A DNA stretch of 64,000 nucleotides from Asterias amurensis (lineage: Eukaryota; Echinodermata; Asteroidea; Forcipulatida; Asteriidae). The notes beneath the pieces are model-generated. The model was not told the origin of the DNA, made no database searches, and saw nothing but the letters and a program-made list of their open reading frames with translations. Of this stretch, positions 19,601 to 31,232 are shown in pieces (the first letter of the stretch is position 1; every line of letters begins with the position of its first letter). The position numbers and the translations under genes are program-made. Location: assembly GCF_032118995.1 (NCBI RefSeq), contig NC_092667.1:9204357-9268356 (forward strand), in the 5' to 3' direction.

Positions 19601-22600
19601 TATAAGATTTTATGTTATCTTCCTTTGAGCTGTGTACAAATCCTGCCTGCAGCAAGTCCAGGCTCTGTGGCTATTTTTTAGACATGTCATGTCACAGGTC
19701 ACATCGTCTCTACTAGTCAAGTATTTCATGGCTTTATAGTATAAAAGGTTTGCAATAACACCATAATAATAACCTCTAAATGAGTTTGGGTGGTTCTGAA
19801 AAGAACGTTGGTTTCAACTTGATGTGTCGATCAGTCTCTGATTGTCTTCTTGGGATATTTCATTGCTGGGGTAATTGCTGTTAAAGGCAGTGGACAATGT
19901 TGGTAATTACTCAAAATAATTATTAGCATAAAACTTGGTAACAAGTAATGGGGAGATGTTGATAGTATGAGACATTGTGAGAAACGGCTCCCTCTGAAGT
20001 GACGTAGTTTTCAAGAAAGAAGTAATTTTTCACGAATCTGATTTCAAGACCTTTGAATAAGATTTTGAGGTCTCAAAGTCAAGCATCTGACAGGTCTGAA
20101 AGCACACAACTTCGTGTGACAAGGGTGTTTTTTCTTTCATTATTATCTTGCAACTTCTATGACCAATATTCAGCTCAAATTTTCACAGGTTTGTTATTTT
20201 ATGCACAAGTTGAGATACACCAAATGAGAAGACTGGTCTTTGACAATTACCAATAGTGTCCAGTGTCTTTAAGATGCTTAGGCTTTATCCAGATTGGAGG
20301 CTACGGCTGGGGCTCTGACTGTTGCTAAGGGTGTCTCATACTACAACACATGATGCAACGATCCAGCTGTAAGATAGCTGCAGCCGCTAATATTTGGTTA
20401 AATGATCGACCATGCAGCAAAGACCCATAAAGCCTGGTTCAAACTTCCTGCGAATGCGAATGCGAAGCGAATTTTGGTGACCCAACAACTGGTACGCACT
20501 CAATTTCCCTTTGTGACGCAATGAAATTCGCATCGCAATAAGCATTTGCGGGAAGTATAAATCAGGCTTTAGGCTCTGCTTTGTAAAACCATAGGTACAG
20601 TGGTTCCTGATTAATGCCGTCTTTACGGTCAACTTTGGTTTATGTTTGGAACGCTAATCACTAACAGAAGGAGTTCACGCCGTGTTTCTGGTATAGTGGC
20701 AGCTGAGTGCGCTGCAGCGCTTGTAAACCCTTATAATATTAATATTGTAATCTTATATAGCGCACGTTTCTACCAACAAGGCACTCAAGGTGCTGGTTAG
20801 TATATATAAAGGTACTGATACTACATAAATCAGTCTCATAACTCATAAGTCTTAAAAAAGTGTTTCTTGAGCAGCTTATTGGTACATCTACATGTCATAC
20901 ACTATATAAAACTCAATAATTAAGTTTAATATTATGCTTTTATACTGTAAACGTTTTTACCGTACTTTGATGAATTCCCCAATTGTTTTGGTCTTGACAG
21001 AATGATGATTGGCGAAACTGTCGAATCAGAAACAAGTGAAAGTTCTACTGTATCAATCGCTGTCAACTGGACAGCCATTCCAAACCATTTGTCTTTACCA
21101 GCTGATGACAAATACAAACTTTGGACTTTCATCACAGCAATTGGACTCAATCAAAAATCAGCCTCAAAACTGTATGCCCACGGTGTACAGCTGGCTACAA
21201 CAGGAGTGTTGCATACTGACCATGTAAAGGCATGGGAAGAGAAATGGAACCATGGACGCATTGAAGTTGATGATTTGAATCTAGCCAAAGAAATCTATGG
21301 GAGTATGTACTACATCCTCAGTTCACTCCCTTCCCTCAACTACTACGATCAGGAGTTCCCCTTTCATTTCTACGGATTAAGCCCAGGGGGATTAGCCCAT
21401 GGCGGCTCGGGTTTAGATTATTTTGGACACGTCTTCTGGGACCAAGAGACTTGGATGTATCCTCCTATATTGATGTTTCATCCATTGCTTGCAAGGGTAA
21501 TGCTTGAGTCTCGATCATATCAGCTGGATGCTGCCAAGAGTCTAGCCAAGTCCAGAGGATGGAAAGGAGCTCAGTTTCCATGGGAGATGGCATTTTCAGG
21601 TACACTTTTATTTAGATCCAATTTATGATTAACAGTTTGAAATACAATGTACTACTGATGTAGCAGTTATCTCAACAGTTTGTAACCAAGTCATCTTTGC
21701 TCAATTCAAGTCACAAGTCGTATAGGCCTAATGTCCCAAAATATTAGTCCACTCTTAGTTGTGACAAACTTAAGTAAAATTGATCTTTTCGTCGACTACG
21801 TACCTGTGTTGAATACAAGATCTGCTGAACATTTATCTGTTGCTCATTAAGAGTCTTTGTAACACAAAGTGTAGACATGATTAATTCTAACATTTATTTG
21901 TTAGAAAGTGAATTGAAAGAATGACTCTGTATGTAACTTTTTATTACTTTTAAACCACAGGTTCGGAAGTTTGCCCAGCAGATATCTACAGTTTACAAGA
22001 GAATCACATCAATGGTGATATAGCATATGCCGCCGAGCAGTATCTTAGTGTCACGGCTGACGTGGACTTTTTGAGAAACAGTCGTGGTTATGAGATGATA
22101 GCAGATTTGGCCAAATATTGGGAAAGTCGTGTGGTGTTCAACAGTGCCACAGGACTGTATGACATCCATGGTAAGTCCGATCTCCAGTGTTGTTTCGTGC
22201 ACTCCACTAAATTGGAGAAAACAGTGCACTATGCCAGCATCTCAAACTAGCAGTTCATCCTCTGAAGAAAAAACAACTCGATACCGGTTCTCTCGAATGT
22301 TAAAATTAAAAATGCCGAGGCATCAATAATATTTTGTAGGCCCTCAAAACATTCTTTCTTAGACAGATTATGGAGCCCAAAAAATAAACTGTTTTTGTGT
22401 CAATTGCAGGTGTAATGCCACCAGATGAGTACCATTCCAATGTCACTAATTCAGTGTACACCAACACTGTAGCTCAACTCAGTCTTCGATTACCGGAGTA
22501 TGCAGGAAAGTTGATCAATGTTAGCGTTCCATCAACATGGTCCAAGATTGCAGATAAACTCGTTATTCTTTACAGTGATGCTCACAAATACCATCCAGAA

Positions 22601-25600
22601 TTTGAGGGCTATACGATTGGTAAGTGAATGGATATGTTTGCATTGTTACGGAAGAGCTCCATTAAAGAAAGGGGCCAAAATAATACATCCTTTTTGTCTT
22701 TACCAACTCACACCTGTTATCTCCAAGTAATTTCTTTTCCAAACAGTGGACCCTAATCTTAAATTTGGATCAAGGACATATTTGTAGTGCTGCTGACTAT
22801 CCTGGGCAGAATAACTGCTCATCCATATAATGTAGAAGCTTGAACTAATACTATAATAATGATATAGTGGGTTCTTATTTTTTATTATTGCACGCATATC
22901 CGTCACTAATTGACGCTCAAGGCGTTCAGTATTTTCCTGCAAGTGGAGTTGTAGAGGATGTTTAAAGACTATAGCACCTTATATAAGGGTTTACAAGGTG
23001 CTATGGTGCATACAGCAGCCACAGCCATGGCAAACCCTTTCTGTTTTCGAGAAGTGCACTGGGTTCTATACATACATTACACAACACATGGGACCAACGG
23101 CTTTACGTCCCATCCGAAGGACGTAGCAATGGTTAAGTGTCTTGCTTAAGAACACATGTGTCACGGCTGGGGATGCGAACCCACACCAATGTAATGGTTT
23201 ACAAGGGGCTATGGCGCAATATGCTGCCAGTCAACCGAGGACCACCGGGTGAACGCTTGATCCTTACTATGAGTGTTCTGCCATTGATTTCACCAAACTC
23301 TTCCCAACTAATGATCAATCTTAGGACCTAGGATGAGTCCGAGCCTTGCTCTGTTTCTGTAACATGTAAACATTGAGAATAAAGAATGCAAAAAAAACAC
23401 TGTCGCACAAATTGTGCTTGCAGCTTGTTAATATTTGAGTGAGAAAAACTATGTTACTTCAGAGTGAGCCAATACTCACAATAGTGGATACTTTCAATTG
23501 CTCAAAACCAAGTAAGTTTTTAGGGCAACAATTATTTTGAGTAATTACCAATACTAGTTCAGTGCTCTGAGATTCGTGCTCATCCATAGAACGCAGTTTT
23601 AATGTTATTTTTGTTATTACTATAACTGTCTTTGTTTCTCTTGAAAGGCACGTCAATAAAGCAAGCTGATGCCATCCTCCTTGGGTTCCCTCTGAATCAG
23701 AAGATGGAGAGAGATGTCCGCTACTCAGACCTCCAGATTTATAAACCAGTAACAGACTCGGATGGTCCTGCCATGTCCTGGGCAATGTTTTCCGTTGGCT
23801 ACGGTGATGTGGGGTCATTTCAAGAAAGAGACGAGATGTTTCAACGCAGTCAAAAGAATACCCAGCAACCATTTCATGTAAGTTCATGTATGTTGTACAG
23901 TGGATTCTTACGGAAATTGCGTTTGATGCCTCAAACGCACAGGAGTGAATGTACTTTGGCGACCTTGATCCAGAAACTTGTTTGTAAACTCTGGTCATTT
24001 GTTAAGCATTTTTTCATGTTTTTTTGAACCATAGTGCTGTAGCTGTTCCAACCAAACCATAACTGACTAAATGGCTTGGTTAGACCATAATATAGTGGTT
24101 AGACTTTGTTTCAAGAAGATGGACTCTAAAAACTTGAAGAAAAAAAGCAAATGGAAAATCTTTTATGAATTGAAAACCTCGAAGCATCAAATCTCGCCTA
24201 TCTTTGCCACCAAATCTCGGAAACTAAGTCCTTTTCAGTGAGTGAGCATACCTTGACCCTGTTGGGTCATGAAACTTAATGGATGAGATATCTGTTTGGG
24301 CAGTCAGCAGCACTACAGGGCCCAATTTTGGGTGGCACGGTTGGCTTGTGCGTAAAGCGCTCGCCTCTCACCAAGGTGACCCCGGTTTGATTCCCGGCTG
24401 GGCCATATTTGAGTTGAGTTGTGTGTTGGTTCTCTGCTGTGCCACGAGGGTTTTCCAGAACATACGGTTTTCCTCCCTCAGGAAAAATCAAACACTTTCG
24501 ATCTTGGCTGTGCTCTGTGGTCATAATGGGTTGATGTGGCTGGCAGCCAAAGGCGCCCTTGCATGCCTGCTTCTTGAAAGCGTTGTAGCCGCGTCCTTCG
24601 CAATTCAGCTCTTAGCTGTGAGAAAGGATGATTAGACCCCCAAATTATTATTATTATTATTATTATTATGATAATTTTCATTGAGCTGCTTAAGCACAAA
24701 ATTTGTTTCAGCTAAAAAATCCTTGCTGAGTAAAATCAGATTATCGGCCAAGACTCCACTCAATTGTTATGCTGTTGTAAAAAACGGCTAAATACCAGTC
24801 ACAAGCAATTATGGCATGACATTTTGGCCAGTAACATGTGAAAATAAGCAAGCTATTTTTGTGCTTAAGCAAATTTTGTTTGTGCAGCTCTATGAAATTG
24901 GTCCCTGGTCTGCTCTTGATCCGATTAAAGGATTAGGATCCAATGTTTGGAAAAAGAATTAAATTCAGATAACAGGTATGAGTTGTTGAAGACAAAATGA
25001 TGTATTAATATGACCTCTTTCTTTAACGGACGGACAGGTTTGGACTGAGTTCCCATCAGGTGGAGGGGCTATTAACTTCATCACCGGTATGGGTGGCTTC
25101 CTCCAGTCAGTCCTGTTTGGGTACGCTGGCTTCAGGATTCATCAAGAATACTTACTGTTTGACTTCAATCTCCCAAATGGCACAAATACATTTAACGTGA
25201 GTGTTTCCGTTAATTTTTATTGTGGCCAAGCAGGGGTTTCCCTTAACTTTTTTTTTCAATTGCCCGCTGAGCGAGTCAACCACAATTCGAAACCTTACAT
25301 GTACTGTAAGGATACTCGGGCGGCACCATGTGGTTTGTGCATCGTGTTTTCAATTGATTGTACGTGTTTTCTGAAACGAACGACAGCAATTCCGGTCCCA
25401 ATCACGGCAAAATTAAATCTAGCAAGTATCTAGAATTGTCAAACTTACTAGTTTAAAAGCTTTAGTAAAAGTTTTCTGCGGGATTTTGTCACTGAACCCT
25501 CATTTATATGTGAAAAGTAATAATTATTTGACTCGCCCGGCGGGCTAGTGAGAAAGGGTTTTCACTCGCCCGCCGCTATTTTCACTCGCATTTGGCGACC

Positions 25601-28216
25601 GGGCGACCGCTAATTTTGAACTCTGCCAAGTGGTCTAATACACCAGACTCAAGTTGTGGAAGCCGAGTCATTGGAGTGTGGGTTTGAGTCCTGGTCATAG
25701 TAAAAATTGTGTTTTCTAGCAAAACATTTGAAGACAAGCTGAGTATACTCTTTGTAACGTTGAGACCAACACTCACTCGAAAGAGATTTACACATGGTTG
25801 TACCGGCAAGTTTCCTATTTCAGTTATAGTTTCTTCTTATTTGACTTATACGCTGCTCATTCCCAAGGAGTAACTGTGTACCTGAAAGGGTAGAACTTGT
25901 TCATGCAAATGGTTTAAAGCCATTGGACCCTTTTGGTACAGAAGAAAAAAAAAAAAAAAAAATCACAGATTTACAAATAACTTACAGGGTTTACAGAAGG
26001 TAGTGGTGAAATACTTCTTTTGAAATATTATTCCATGAAATGCTTTACTTTTTGAAAAAACAGTAAAACAATATCAATTCTCGTTAACGAGAATTACGGA
26101 TTTATTTTAAACACTTGTCATGACACGGCGAAACGCCCAGATACAAGGGTGGGTTTTCCCGTTATTTTCTCCCGACTCTGATGACCGATGAAGCCCAAAT
26201 TTTCACAGGTTTGTTATTTGATATAGAAGTTGTGATACACGAAGTGTGGGCCTTGGACAATACTGTTTACCCAAAGGGTCCAATGGCTTTAAAGGGAAGG
26301 TATACGTTTGGTAATCAGTATCAACGGCAATAAAAAAGTACAGCAGCTTTTTGTAGTAAAGGAAATTGAGAATCATTTCACTTTGAAGTAATGAGGTTTG
26401 GGAAAAGATATAAGTTTTTATCCCCAAAAACTTGAATCTGAGAAGTGTTACTGACTGGGAGGTCTTTTAGCTTGTGTCTTCCAATTAAGAAATATTCTTC
26501 TTGGCTGGAAAAAAGTGCTTCAGGTTTTCGTCAGTATCTCAACATTACAACTACCTTTTGAAGTAAAATTATCACAGGTTAGTTTTATTGTATATATCGT
26601 GGAGTGTCACGGCCGAGTGGGTTCGAACCCCGGTCATGACACTTGTGTCCTTGAGCAAGATACTTTACTATAATTTCTTCTCTTCACCCAGGGGTATAAA
26701 TGGGTACCTGCGAGGGTAGAGGTTGATATTGTGAATGAAAAAGCCTTTGGAGCGCCACGGCAGCTTGGGGCTGTATACTCCCTATAGGGAACTGAGAAAG
26801 ATTTAAGGGATGTTTATTGGCCCAATGACCAGGGGACTAATGTAAAGCGCATTGATACAGTTTATTGTGAAATGCGCTGTATAAGAACTTGTTATTATTA
26901 TTTTTATCTATGTTTTTATAGATTAAAACAATTCAACGGTTCCAAAAACTAAAGGCATTTTATTGGAGTTAAAAGACGTCCATCCTTTTATTTTGCACCA
27001 CAATAGAGATGAGGCAACACAGCTGCTCAAACATTGTCATAGCAACTAAAATGTTTGGACCAAGCTAATAGACCAATCCATTAGGCTCGGCCCACGGCGC
27101 ATATGTGAGCAAGAACATGTGAGCTCTCCATTGCCATTCTGCACTGTCGAGCGCACCAAACATACACGCACGCATGTCAGACCTTATTTTGTCTGACTTT
27201 TGGTTGCACAATGGGTTGTGATTGGTCAAAACGGAATGGGGCAGATCGTTTTGGATTGGTCTTTCTCATGAATGCCCTCTGATCTTTGTGGTGTAAAAAT
27301 CTTCCTTATTGTTTGTCCTTTTAAAGATCACTGGATTAAACTACTTGGGTTCGGAGATTGATTTTGTCGCTGATGTTAAAACTGTGTCAGTAACGTTAAC
27401 GAATCAACAAGATCTTGAAGATGGAGCTATCAAGCTACGTTTGGTAGCACAATCTGGTGCTACTTATTCTCTTGTAAAAGGTAAGTACAAACTGAACTAG
27501 TATTTGGTCAATGGACATTTTACAGGCACATTTCATGAATCACCAAATACATGTAAAAGCAGACTGGCGTTTGCCAATATCAAACTCGGGTAGGTACTCA
27601 TCGGTTTGGGAAAGAGCAGCTAACCACCCAAGCAGACCTTATTTGCATAGGTCATTTAAACTGACCTTACTGTTCACACATGACGATAACCACTAGCCTA
27701 TTCATCCAAATCAGACCTTATTTGCATAGGTAAAGAGAAGTAAATTAACATACCATTTGCATACTTTTACATACTTAAAAGGATAATATAATGACCAACT
27801 GGTAACACATAATAATCTGCAGCTTATGTCAGATGCTATGAAAGAAAAATCAAAATTAACAATGGTACAGTCCAGCACATTCTGAACAAACGGCTCATTA
27901 CCATTCTTTGTTTAGACTGTTGTAGTCAATGAGGTTTGAGTTGCCAGACAAAAAGGATGTTTTGTTGTTTTGTTTTAGCCCCTGTCCTAAACAGAGCTTT
28001 TCCATAATGATCTATGATTATGACCTCCCATTTTGACACTTATCTGTTGAAATACTGATAAAACAAGCAGTTTGTTTGCAATTTAATTTTTGAAGAATAT
28101 AACTTTACTGATTCCTTTCTACTATTTCTATTTTTTTTTCTTCAGATAAAACTGTGATTTTGCCAAGATCTGGTTGGGTAAAAATTGAAAATGTTCTGAA
28201 ATATCAAAGGCCGTAG
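16619..28216 (+). CDS. PGGHG: Protein-glucosylgalactosylhydroxylysine glucosidase (GH65, ATHL1-like)
   Basis: Ten coding exons: 16619-16752, 17254-17459, 19147-19357, 21001-21599, 21961-22170, 22410-22619, 23648-23877, 25038-25196, 27327-27480 and 28146-28216. Every junction is GT-AG and in phase, giving 727 aa (human about 737). Family role: removes glucose from the Glc-Gal unit on collagen hydroxylysine. Landmarks: NGYLATVVY and VNGIYNG near the start, HVFWDQET, KGAQFPWE, GSEVCPADIY, PPDEYH and TGMGGFLQ. D331, E460 and E604 match human catalytic acids D301, E430 and E574 (from memory) with a constant +30 shift. Residues 1-22 form a clear signal peptide (two Met, then LLVILCVCHLVF), followed by CPC; several NxS/T sites are present. 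This suggests a secreted or lysosomal form. All introns beyond the first carry MITEs or SINEs or are short. Start chosen as the first ATG after the acceptor. Confidence 0.95.
16784..17176. mobile_element. MITE family 1
   Basis: Full-length copy filling most of the intron between coding exons 1 and 2 of the GH65 gene; TTAA at both ends. Confidence 0.85.
17472..18107. mobile_element. MITE family 4, interrupted copy
   Basis: The left end TTAAAGGGTCT is cut off after about 15 bases by another MITE, and the rest resumes at about 17771 (compare the intact copy at 28754-29119). The right end is decayed. Confidence 0.6.
17491..17770. mobile_element. CAG-flanked MITE inside MITE family 4
   Basis: Begins CAG then CCAATTTCACGAAACGCTAG and ends with a reverse-complement-like TTTGGTGAAAT before CAG. 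Its CAG repeats match the Harbinger-like target. Relatives are at 31574 and 37391. Confidence 0.6.
18268..18702 (-). mobile_element. tRNA-derived SINE, full length
   Basis: Read on the minus strand, it opens with a tRNA-Ser/Leu-like head (A-box GTGGCCGAGCGGTTAAGAG, B-box GGGTTCGAATCCC), then the shared body, GCGCGTTATAAATACGG and an (ATT)n tail. Full-length reference copy for the fragments elsewhere. A second partial body follows at 18703-18800. Confidence 0.9.
19881..20272. mobile_element. MITE family 1
   Basis: Full-length copy with TTAA ends in the intron between exons 3 and 4 of the GH65 gene. Confidence 0.85.
20428..20576. mobile_element. Short MITE
   Basis: Inverted ends around GCCTGGTTCAAACTTCC and GGAAGTATAAATCAGGC, with GCGAATGCGAATG repeats inside. 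A fragment of the same kind may lie at 31740-31800. Confidence 0.65.
20735..20815 (-). mobile_element. SINE tail fragment
   Basis: Only the 3' end (TATATAGCGCACG... with an AT tail, on the minus strand) of the SINE family seen at 57478-57980. Confidence 0.6.
22965..23250 (-). mobile_element. Two SINE fragments
   Basis: One body with B-box (22965-23190) followed by a second partial body (23190-23250), both in the GH65 intron between exons 6 and 7. Confidence 0.7.
23440..23575. mobile_element. MITE family 1, right-end fragment
   Basis: Matches the right third of the family (CACAATAGTGGATAC-like stretch, then TTTTGAGTAATTACCAATA); the terminus is decayed. Confidence 0.55.
24314..24907. mobile_element. 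Harbinger-like MITE split by a SINE
   Basis: The left end GGCCCAATTTT is separated from the rest (AATTTTCATTGAGCTGCTTAAG) by a 345-base SINE. The right end is TGAAATTGGTCC. AATTTT is repeated on both sides of the SINE as its target duplication. Confidence 0.75.
24325..24670 (+). mobile_element. tRNA-derived SINE, second family
   Basis: Head GGTGGCACGGTTGGCTTGTG with a B-box-like GGTTTGATTCCC, a body with CTCTGCTGTGCCACGAGGGT, and an (ATT)n tail. Another copy is at 29468-29706. Confidence 0.8.
25625..25822 (+). mobile_element. tRNA-like SINE head next to a MITE end
   Basis: A tRNA-like stretch with GGGTTTGAGTCCTGG lies before a right-end fragment of the TA-flanked MITE of 7495-7766 (GGTTGTACCGGCAAGTTT). 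Both are partial. Confidence 0.5.
25912..26292. mobile_element. MITE family 3
   Basis: Full-length copy in the GH65 intron between exons 8 and 9. Its right TTAA (26289-26292) is shared with the next element. Confidence 0.85.
26289..26600. mobile_element. TTAA element starting AGGGAAGGTA, right-truncated
   Basis: Begins at the TTAA shared with the previous MITE and is cut by a SINE. Similar starts are seen at 51093 and, more loosely, at about 2815 and 7105 in the GPCR units. Confidence 0.55.
26602..26912 (+). mobile_element. tRNA-derived SINE
   Basis: GTGTCACGGCCGAGTGG (shortened tRNA head), GGTTCGAACCCC, body, then GAAATGCGCTGTATAAGAAC and an ATT-rich tail. Close to full length with a deletion between the A and B boxes. 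Confidence 0.8.
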
Positions 28217-28279
28217 GTCTGGGTTCCTAGAGGTACGTCCATTGAATTTAATCTTTGTAGTCCTCTTGTTTTTTAATCG

Positions 28280-28483
28280 TTAAAGGCAGTGGACACTATT
28301 GGTCATTACTCAAAATATGTATTGGCATAAAACATTTCTTGATTACGAGTAATGGGGAGAGGTTAATAGTATGAAACATTGTGAGAAACAGCTCCCTCTG
28401 AATTGACGTAGCTTTTGAGAAAGAAGTAATTTTGTGCTAATAATTATTTTAAGTATCTACCAATAGTGTCCACTGCCTCTAAT
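28280..28483. mobile_element. MITE family 1, internally deleted
   Basis: Both ends are present but the middle half is missing. It lies 64 bases after the GH65 stop codon, so it may fall within the 3' UTR. Confidence 0.8.
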
Positions 28484-28753
28484 ACTCATCGTGCACTTTT
28501 TGGAAAACTTAATTCGTGAGCGAAATAAAAGATGAAGAAAAAAACTTTGAAATAGAACATATCGATTGGATAAATGTGTGTGCATCATCAATATAGAACT
28601 CCTACATATAGGATTCCTGTATTAAGTTTTGTAGATTGCATGGAGAAAAAAAGGATGGCACGTGAAACGTGTTCCACCTATTTTTTGAGTTGGATCTGTG
28701 CGTAAAAAAAATACAAAGTATTTGAAGTTTGAAGTAAACTATTGATGTTTTAG

Positions 28754-29119
28754 TTAAAGGGTCTATTTAACTTTTGTAGGACAAAAACCACAATGTCCAC
28801 AGATTTACACTAAACTTACACAGTTTGAAGATAATGCTAGTAGAAAGCTTCCCTGAAAATATTGCGTGCTGAGATGCTGTAGTTTTTGGGAAATGGGTAA
28901 AACAATGTCATGAAAATAATTTTCGTCTCATGAGACGAAAATTATTTTAATAATTTACAATTTTCATGACATTTTTTTACTCATTTCTCAAAAACTACAG
29001 CATCTCAGTAAGTAATATTTGAAGGGAAGCTTTCCACTATCATTATCTTCAAACCCTGTAAGTTTAATGTAAATCTATCCTGTCTATGGACATTTTGAAA
29101 AAGTACCTAAATCCTTTAA
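28754..29119. mobile_element. MITE family 4
   Basis: TTAA-flanked, ends AGGGTCTATTTAACTTTTGT. The arms (AAAACTACAGCATCTCAGTA type) run inward to a central ATTTTCGTCTCATGAGACGA palindrome. Only intact copy of its family here. Confidence 0.85.
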
Positions 29120-29467
29120 CCAAAGAAACAAATATACCCTAATTGAACTGTTGAAGAAAGTTCTTAAAATATATTTATTTGTCAATTAACTAGTGATTTA
29201 ATTTTATGTATTTTAAGGCTTTTTTGTATTTTTTGTTGTAAACAGAACTTGTTTTGTTATACCCATATCCAGTGGGGTACAAAGTAAAACGGAACAATTT
29301 TTGCAATTTATTGACCATGAACGTCCTCCAATTTACTGTACTTTAAAGGGATATTGTTGCTGAAAGCAAAGTTTGTATATTTGTATTATTATGATCAGCT
29401 TCATTGAGCGTGCCTTATGTCCGTCTGTCACATCTGTAATAACTTTTATGAGCCTTTGTTCTAAGCT
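29120..29467. other. Intergenic, no feature seen
   Basis: AT-rich sequence with no open frame of note and no recognisable repeat. The stretches 29707-30751 and 31129-31232 are similar. Confidence 0.5.
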
Positions 29468-29706
29468 CCATGGTTGGCATGTGTGCAAAGCCCTCGCCTC
29501 TCACCAAGGTGACCCTGGTTCGATACCTGGCCAGGGCCATGTGTGTTGAGTTGTGCGTTGGTTCTCTGCTGTGCCACGAGGGTTTTCCAGACTGTCCCGT
29601 TTTCCTGCCAAAGGTGTCCTTGCATGCCAGCTTCTCGAACACGTTGTAGCCGCAACCTTCGCAATTCAGCTTATAGGTACGAGTAAGGATGATTAGCCTC
29701 CCAAAT
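29468..29706 (+). mobile_element. tRNA-derived SINE, second family
   Basis: A diverged and shortened relative of the SINE at 24325-24670: it shares the B-box region, the CTCTGCTGTGCCACGAGGGT block and the GATTAG-CCCAAATTATT end. Confidence 0.75.
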
Positions 29707-30751
29707 TATTAAAAAGGCATTCACAGCGCATGTTAATGTTTCTGTAATACAATGTACGACCACTTATATTGGCCTTGTTTTGGTGACTGGCCTCACCTTT
29801 GACTCATCCATATAAAGTGGCACGTCATCCAACCCCGTTCATTGCCAGGCAGTAAAAAAACTGGGTAATCCTACAGATTCACTGTGATTCCCTAGTTAAA
29901 AGTATGGCTTTTATTTGCAATATTGTTAAAAATGAATATTAATTGCTGTATTTTTATTTGTTGGTTTGCTCAAAGCATATATTTTTCTTAGGCTAACACC
30001 ATGTAATGACTTTTTCTTGTAAAGAGCCTGACGTTTCCATCAGATGCTCTTATTGTCTTCAGCAATGTGTTGTGCGGTAAGCACCAATTTAGTAATAAAG
30101 TGCGGCTGCCTCATAATTAATTTCCTTGTATGAAGTGATGTCTGTATAAGAGTAGTATTAATGCTGCACGGCCCGATTGTCGCAGAACATGCTTTTTTTT
30201 ATGAGTTTTTAGATATTTTGATGCTGGTTTTAACCAGCATGTCACGAACATATCACACAATTTAAAAATATAAAACAAAATATCAAATTCTGAACGCATG
30301 AAACGTTTTATTACAAAACTTATCAGTATTTTCTGTGCATTTCCCAACAATTGTGTACATCCAACTGATTATAAATATCAGTTTGAATTGAATTGTTTGA
30401 AATTCCCAGACATTGTCTTTAAACATTTGGGTTCATTAGTTACCCGGAAGTTGATGTTATTATTACCTTAATATTATCTTAACTTTTTAGGGGCGCAGAA
30501 AACAACACGTCTTTATCGCAAGGGAGCAAGAGGCCGAATTACTACCATACAGTCCAATTTATTTAAATAATGTGTTCTTGTCCCAACAATTTTTACATTT
30601 ATGTAGTGACGGATTGCCCGACTACATATTATCTTGTGAAAAACCCCTGTACATTTTATGTGAAATGGTCCATTCTAGGACATCAATGAATTGGCTCCCG
30701 GGTCATTGCACTCTGGAGACTTAATTAGTAATTAATACAAACTACAGAAAG

Positions 30752-31128
30752 GGAGGTTTAGCTGCACGTTCCACGTGAACGCGAACGTCAAAAATTATGT
30801 CGCTGTTAAAACTCTCACGTTTTTAGCATGCGTGATTTGTCATTTTTCTCGTCGGGTACATACGTGCGCGCCGACGTCATACATGCAGCTAAACCTCGCT
30901 ATCGAGGTTTAGCTGCACGTCACGCGAGCAAATACGTGAACATGAACGTCAAAAAAGTGTGTTGTTTCTAGTCGACGTCGCCACTTTGGGCTTATTGCAT
31001 GCTCACGTAAGACGTCAGCGCGCACGTACCTGACGTGAAAAATGGTAATGCTAAAAACGTGAGATTTTAACGACACAAGTTCTGACATTCATGTTCACGT
31101 TCACGCTGAACGTGCAGCTAAACCTCCC
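30752..31128. mobile_element. Large fold-back element
   Basis: Outer ends GGGAGGTTTAGCTGCACGT and its reverse complement. In the middle the same terminal sequence recurs head to head (CTAAACCTCGCTATCGAGGTTTAG), so it looks like two inverted units fused. No coding capacity. GC and CpG content is clearly above its surroundings. Confidence 0.75.
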
Positions 31129-31232
31129 TGGTAAGCCCAACGTGGCTACATGTACGTCACCCAGAAACATCTAAACTTTTTGACGATCACGTAAACCTCG
31201 CTGTTATTGCTCCTTCCCCTCATTAAACGGCT

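Noticed and set aside
30752-31128. CRISPR-like or regulatory repeat cluster
   Set aside because: It is an inverted fold-back structure, not evenly spaced direct repeats, and the genome is eukaryotic.
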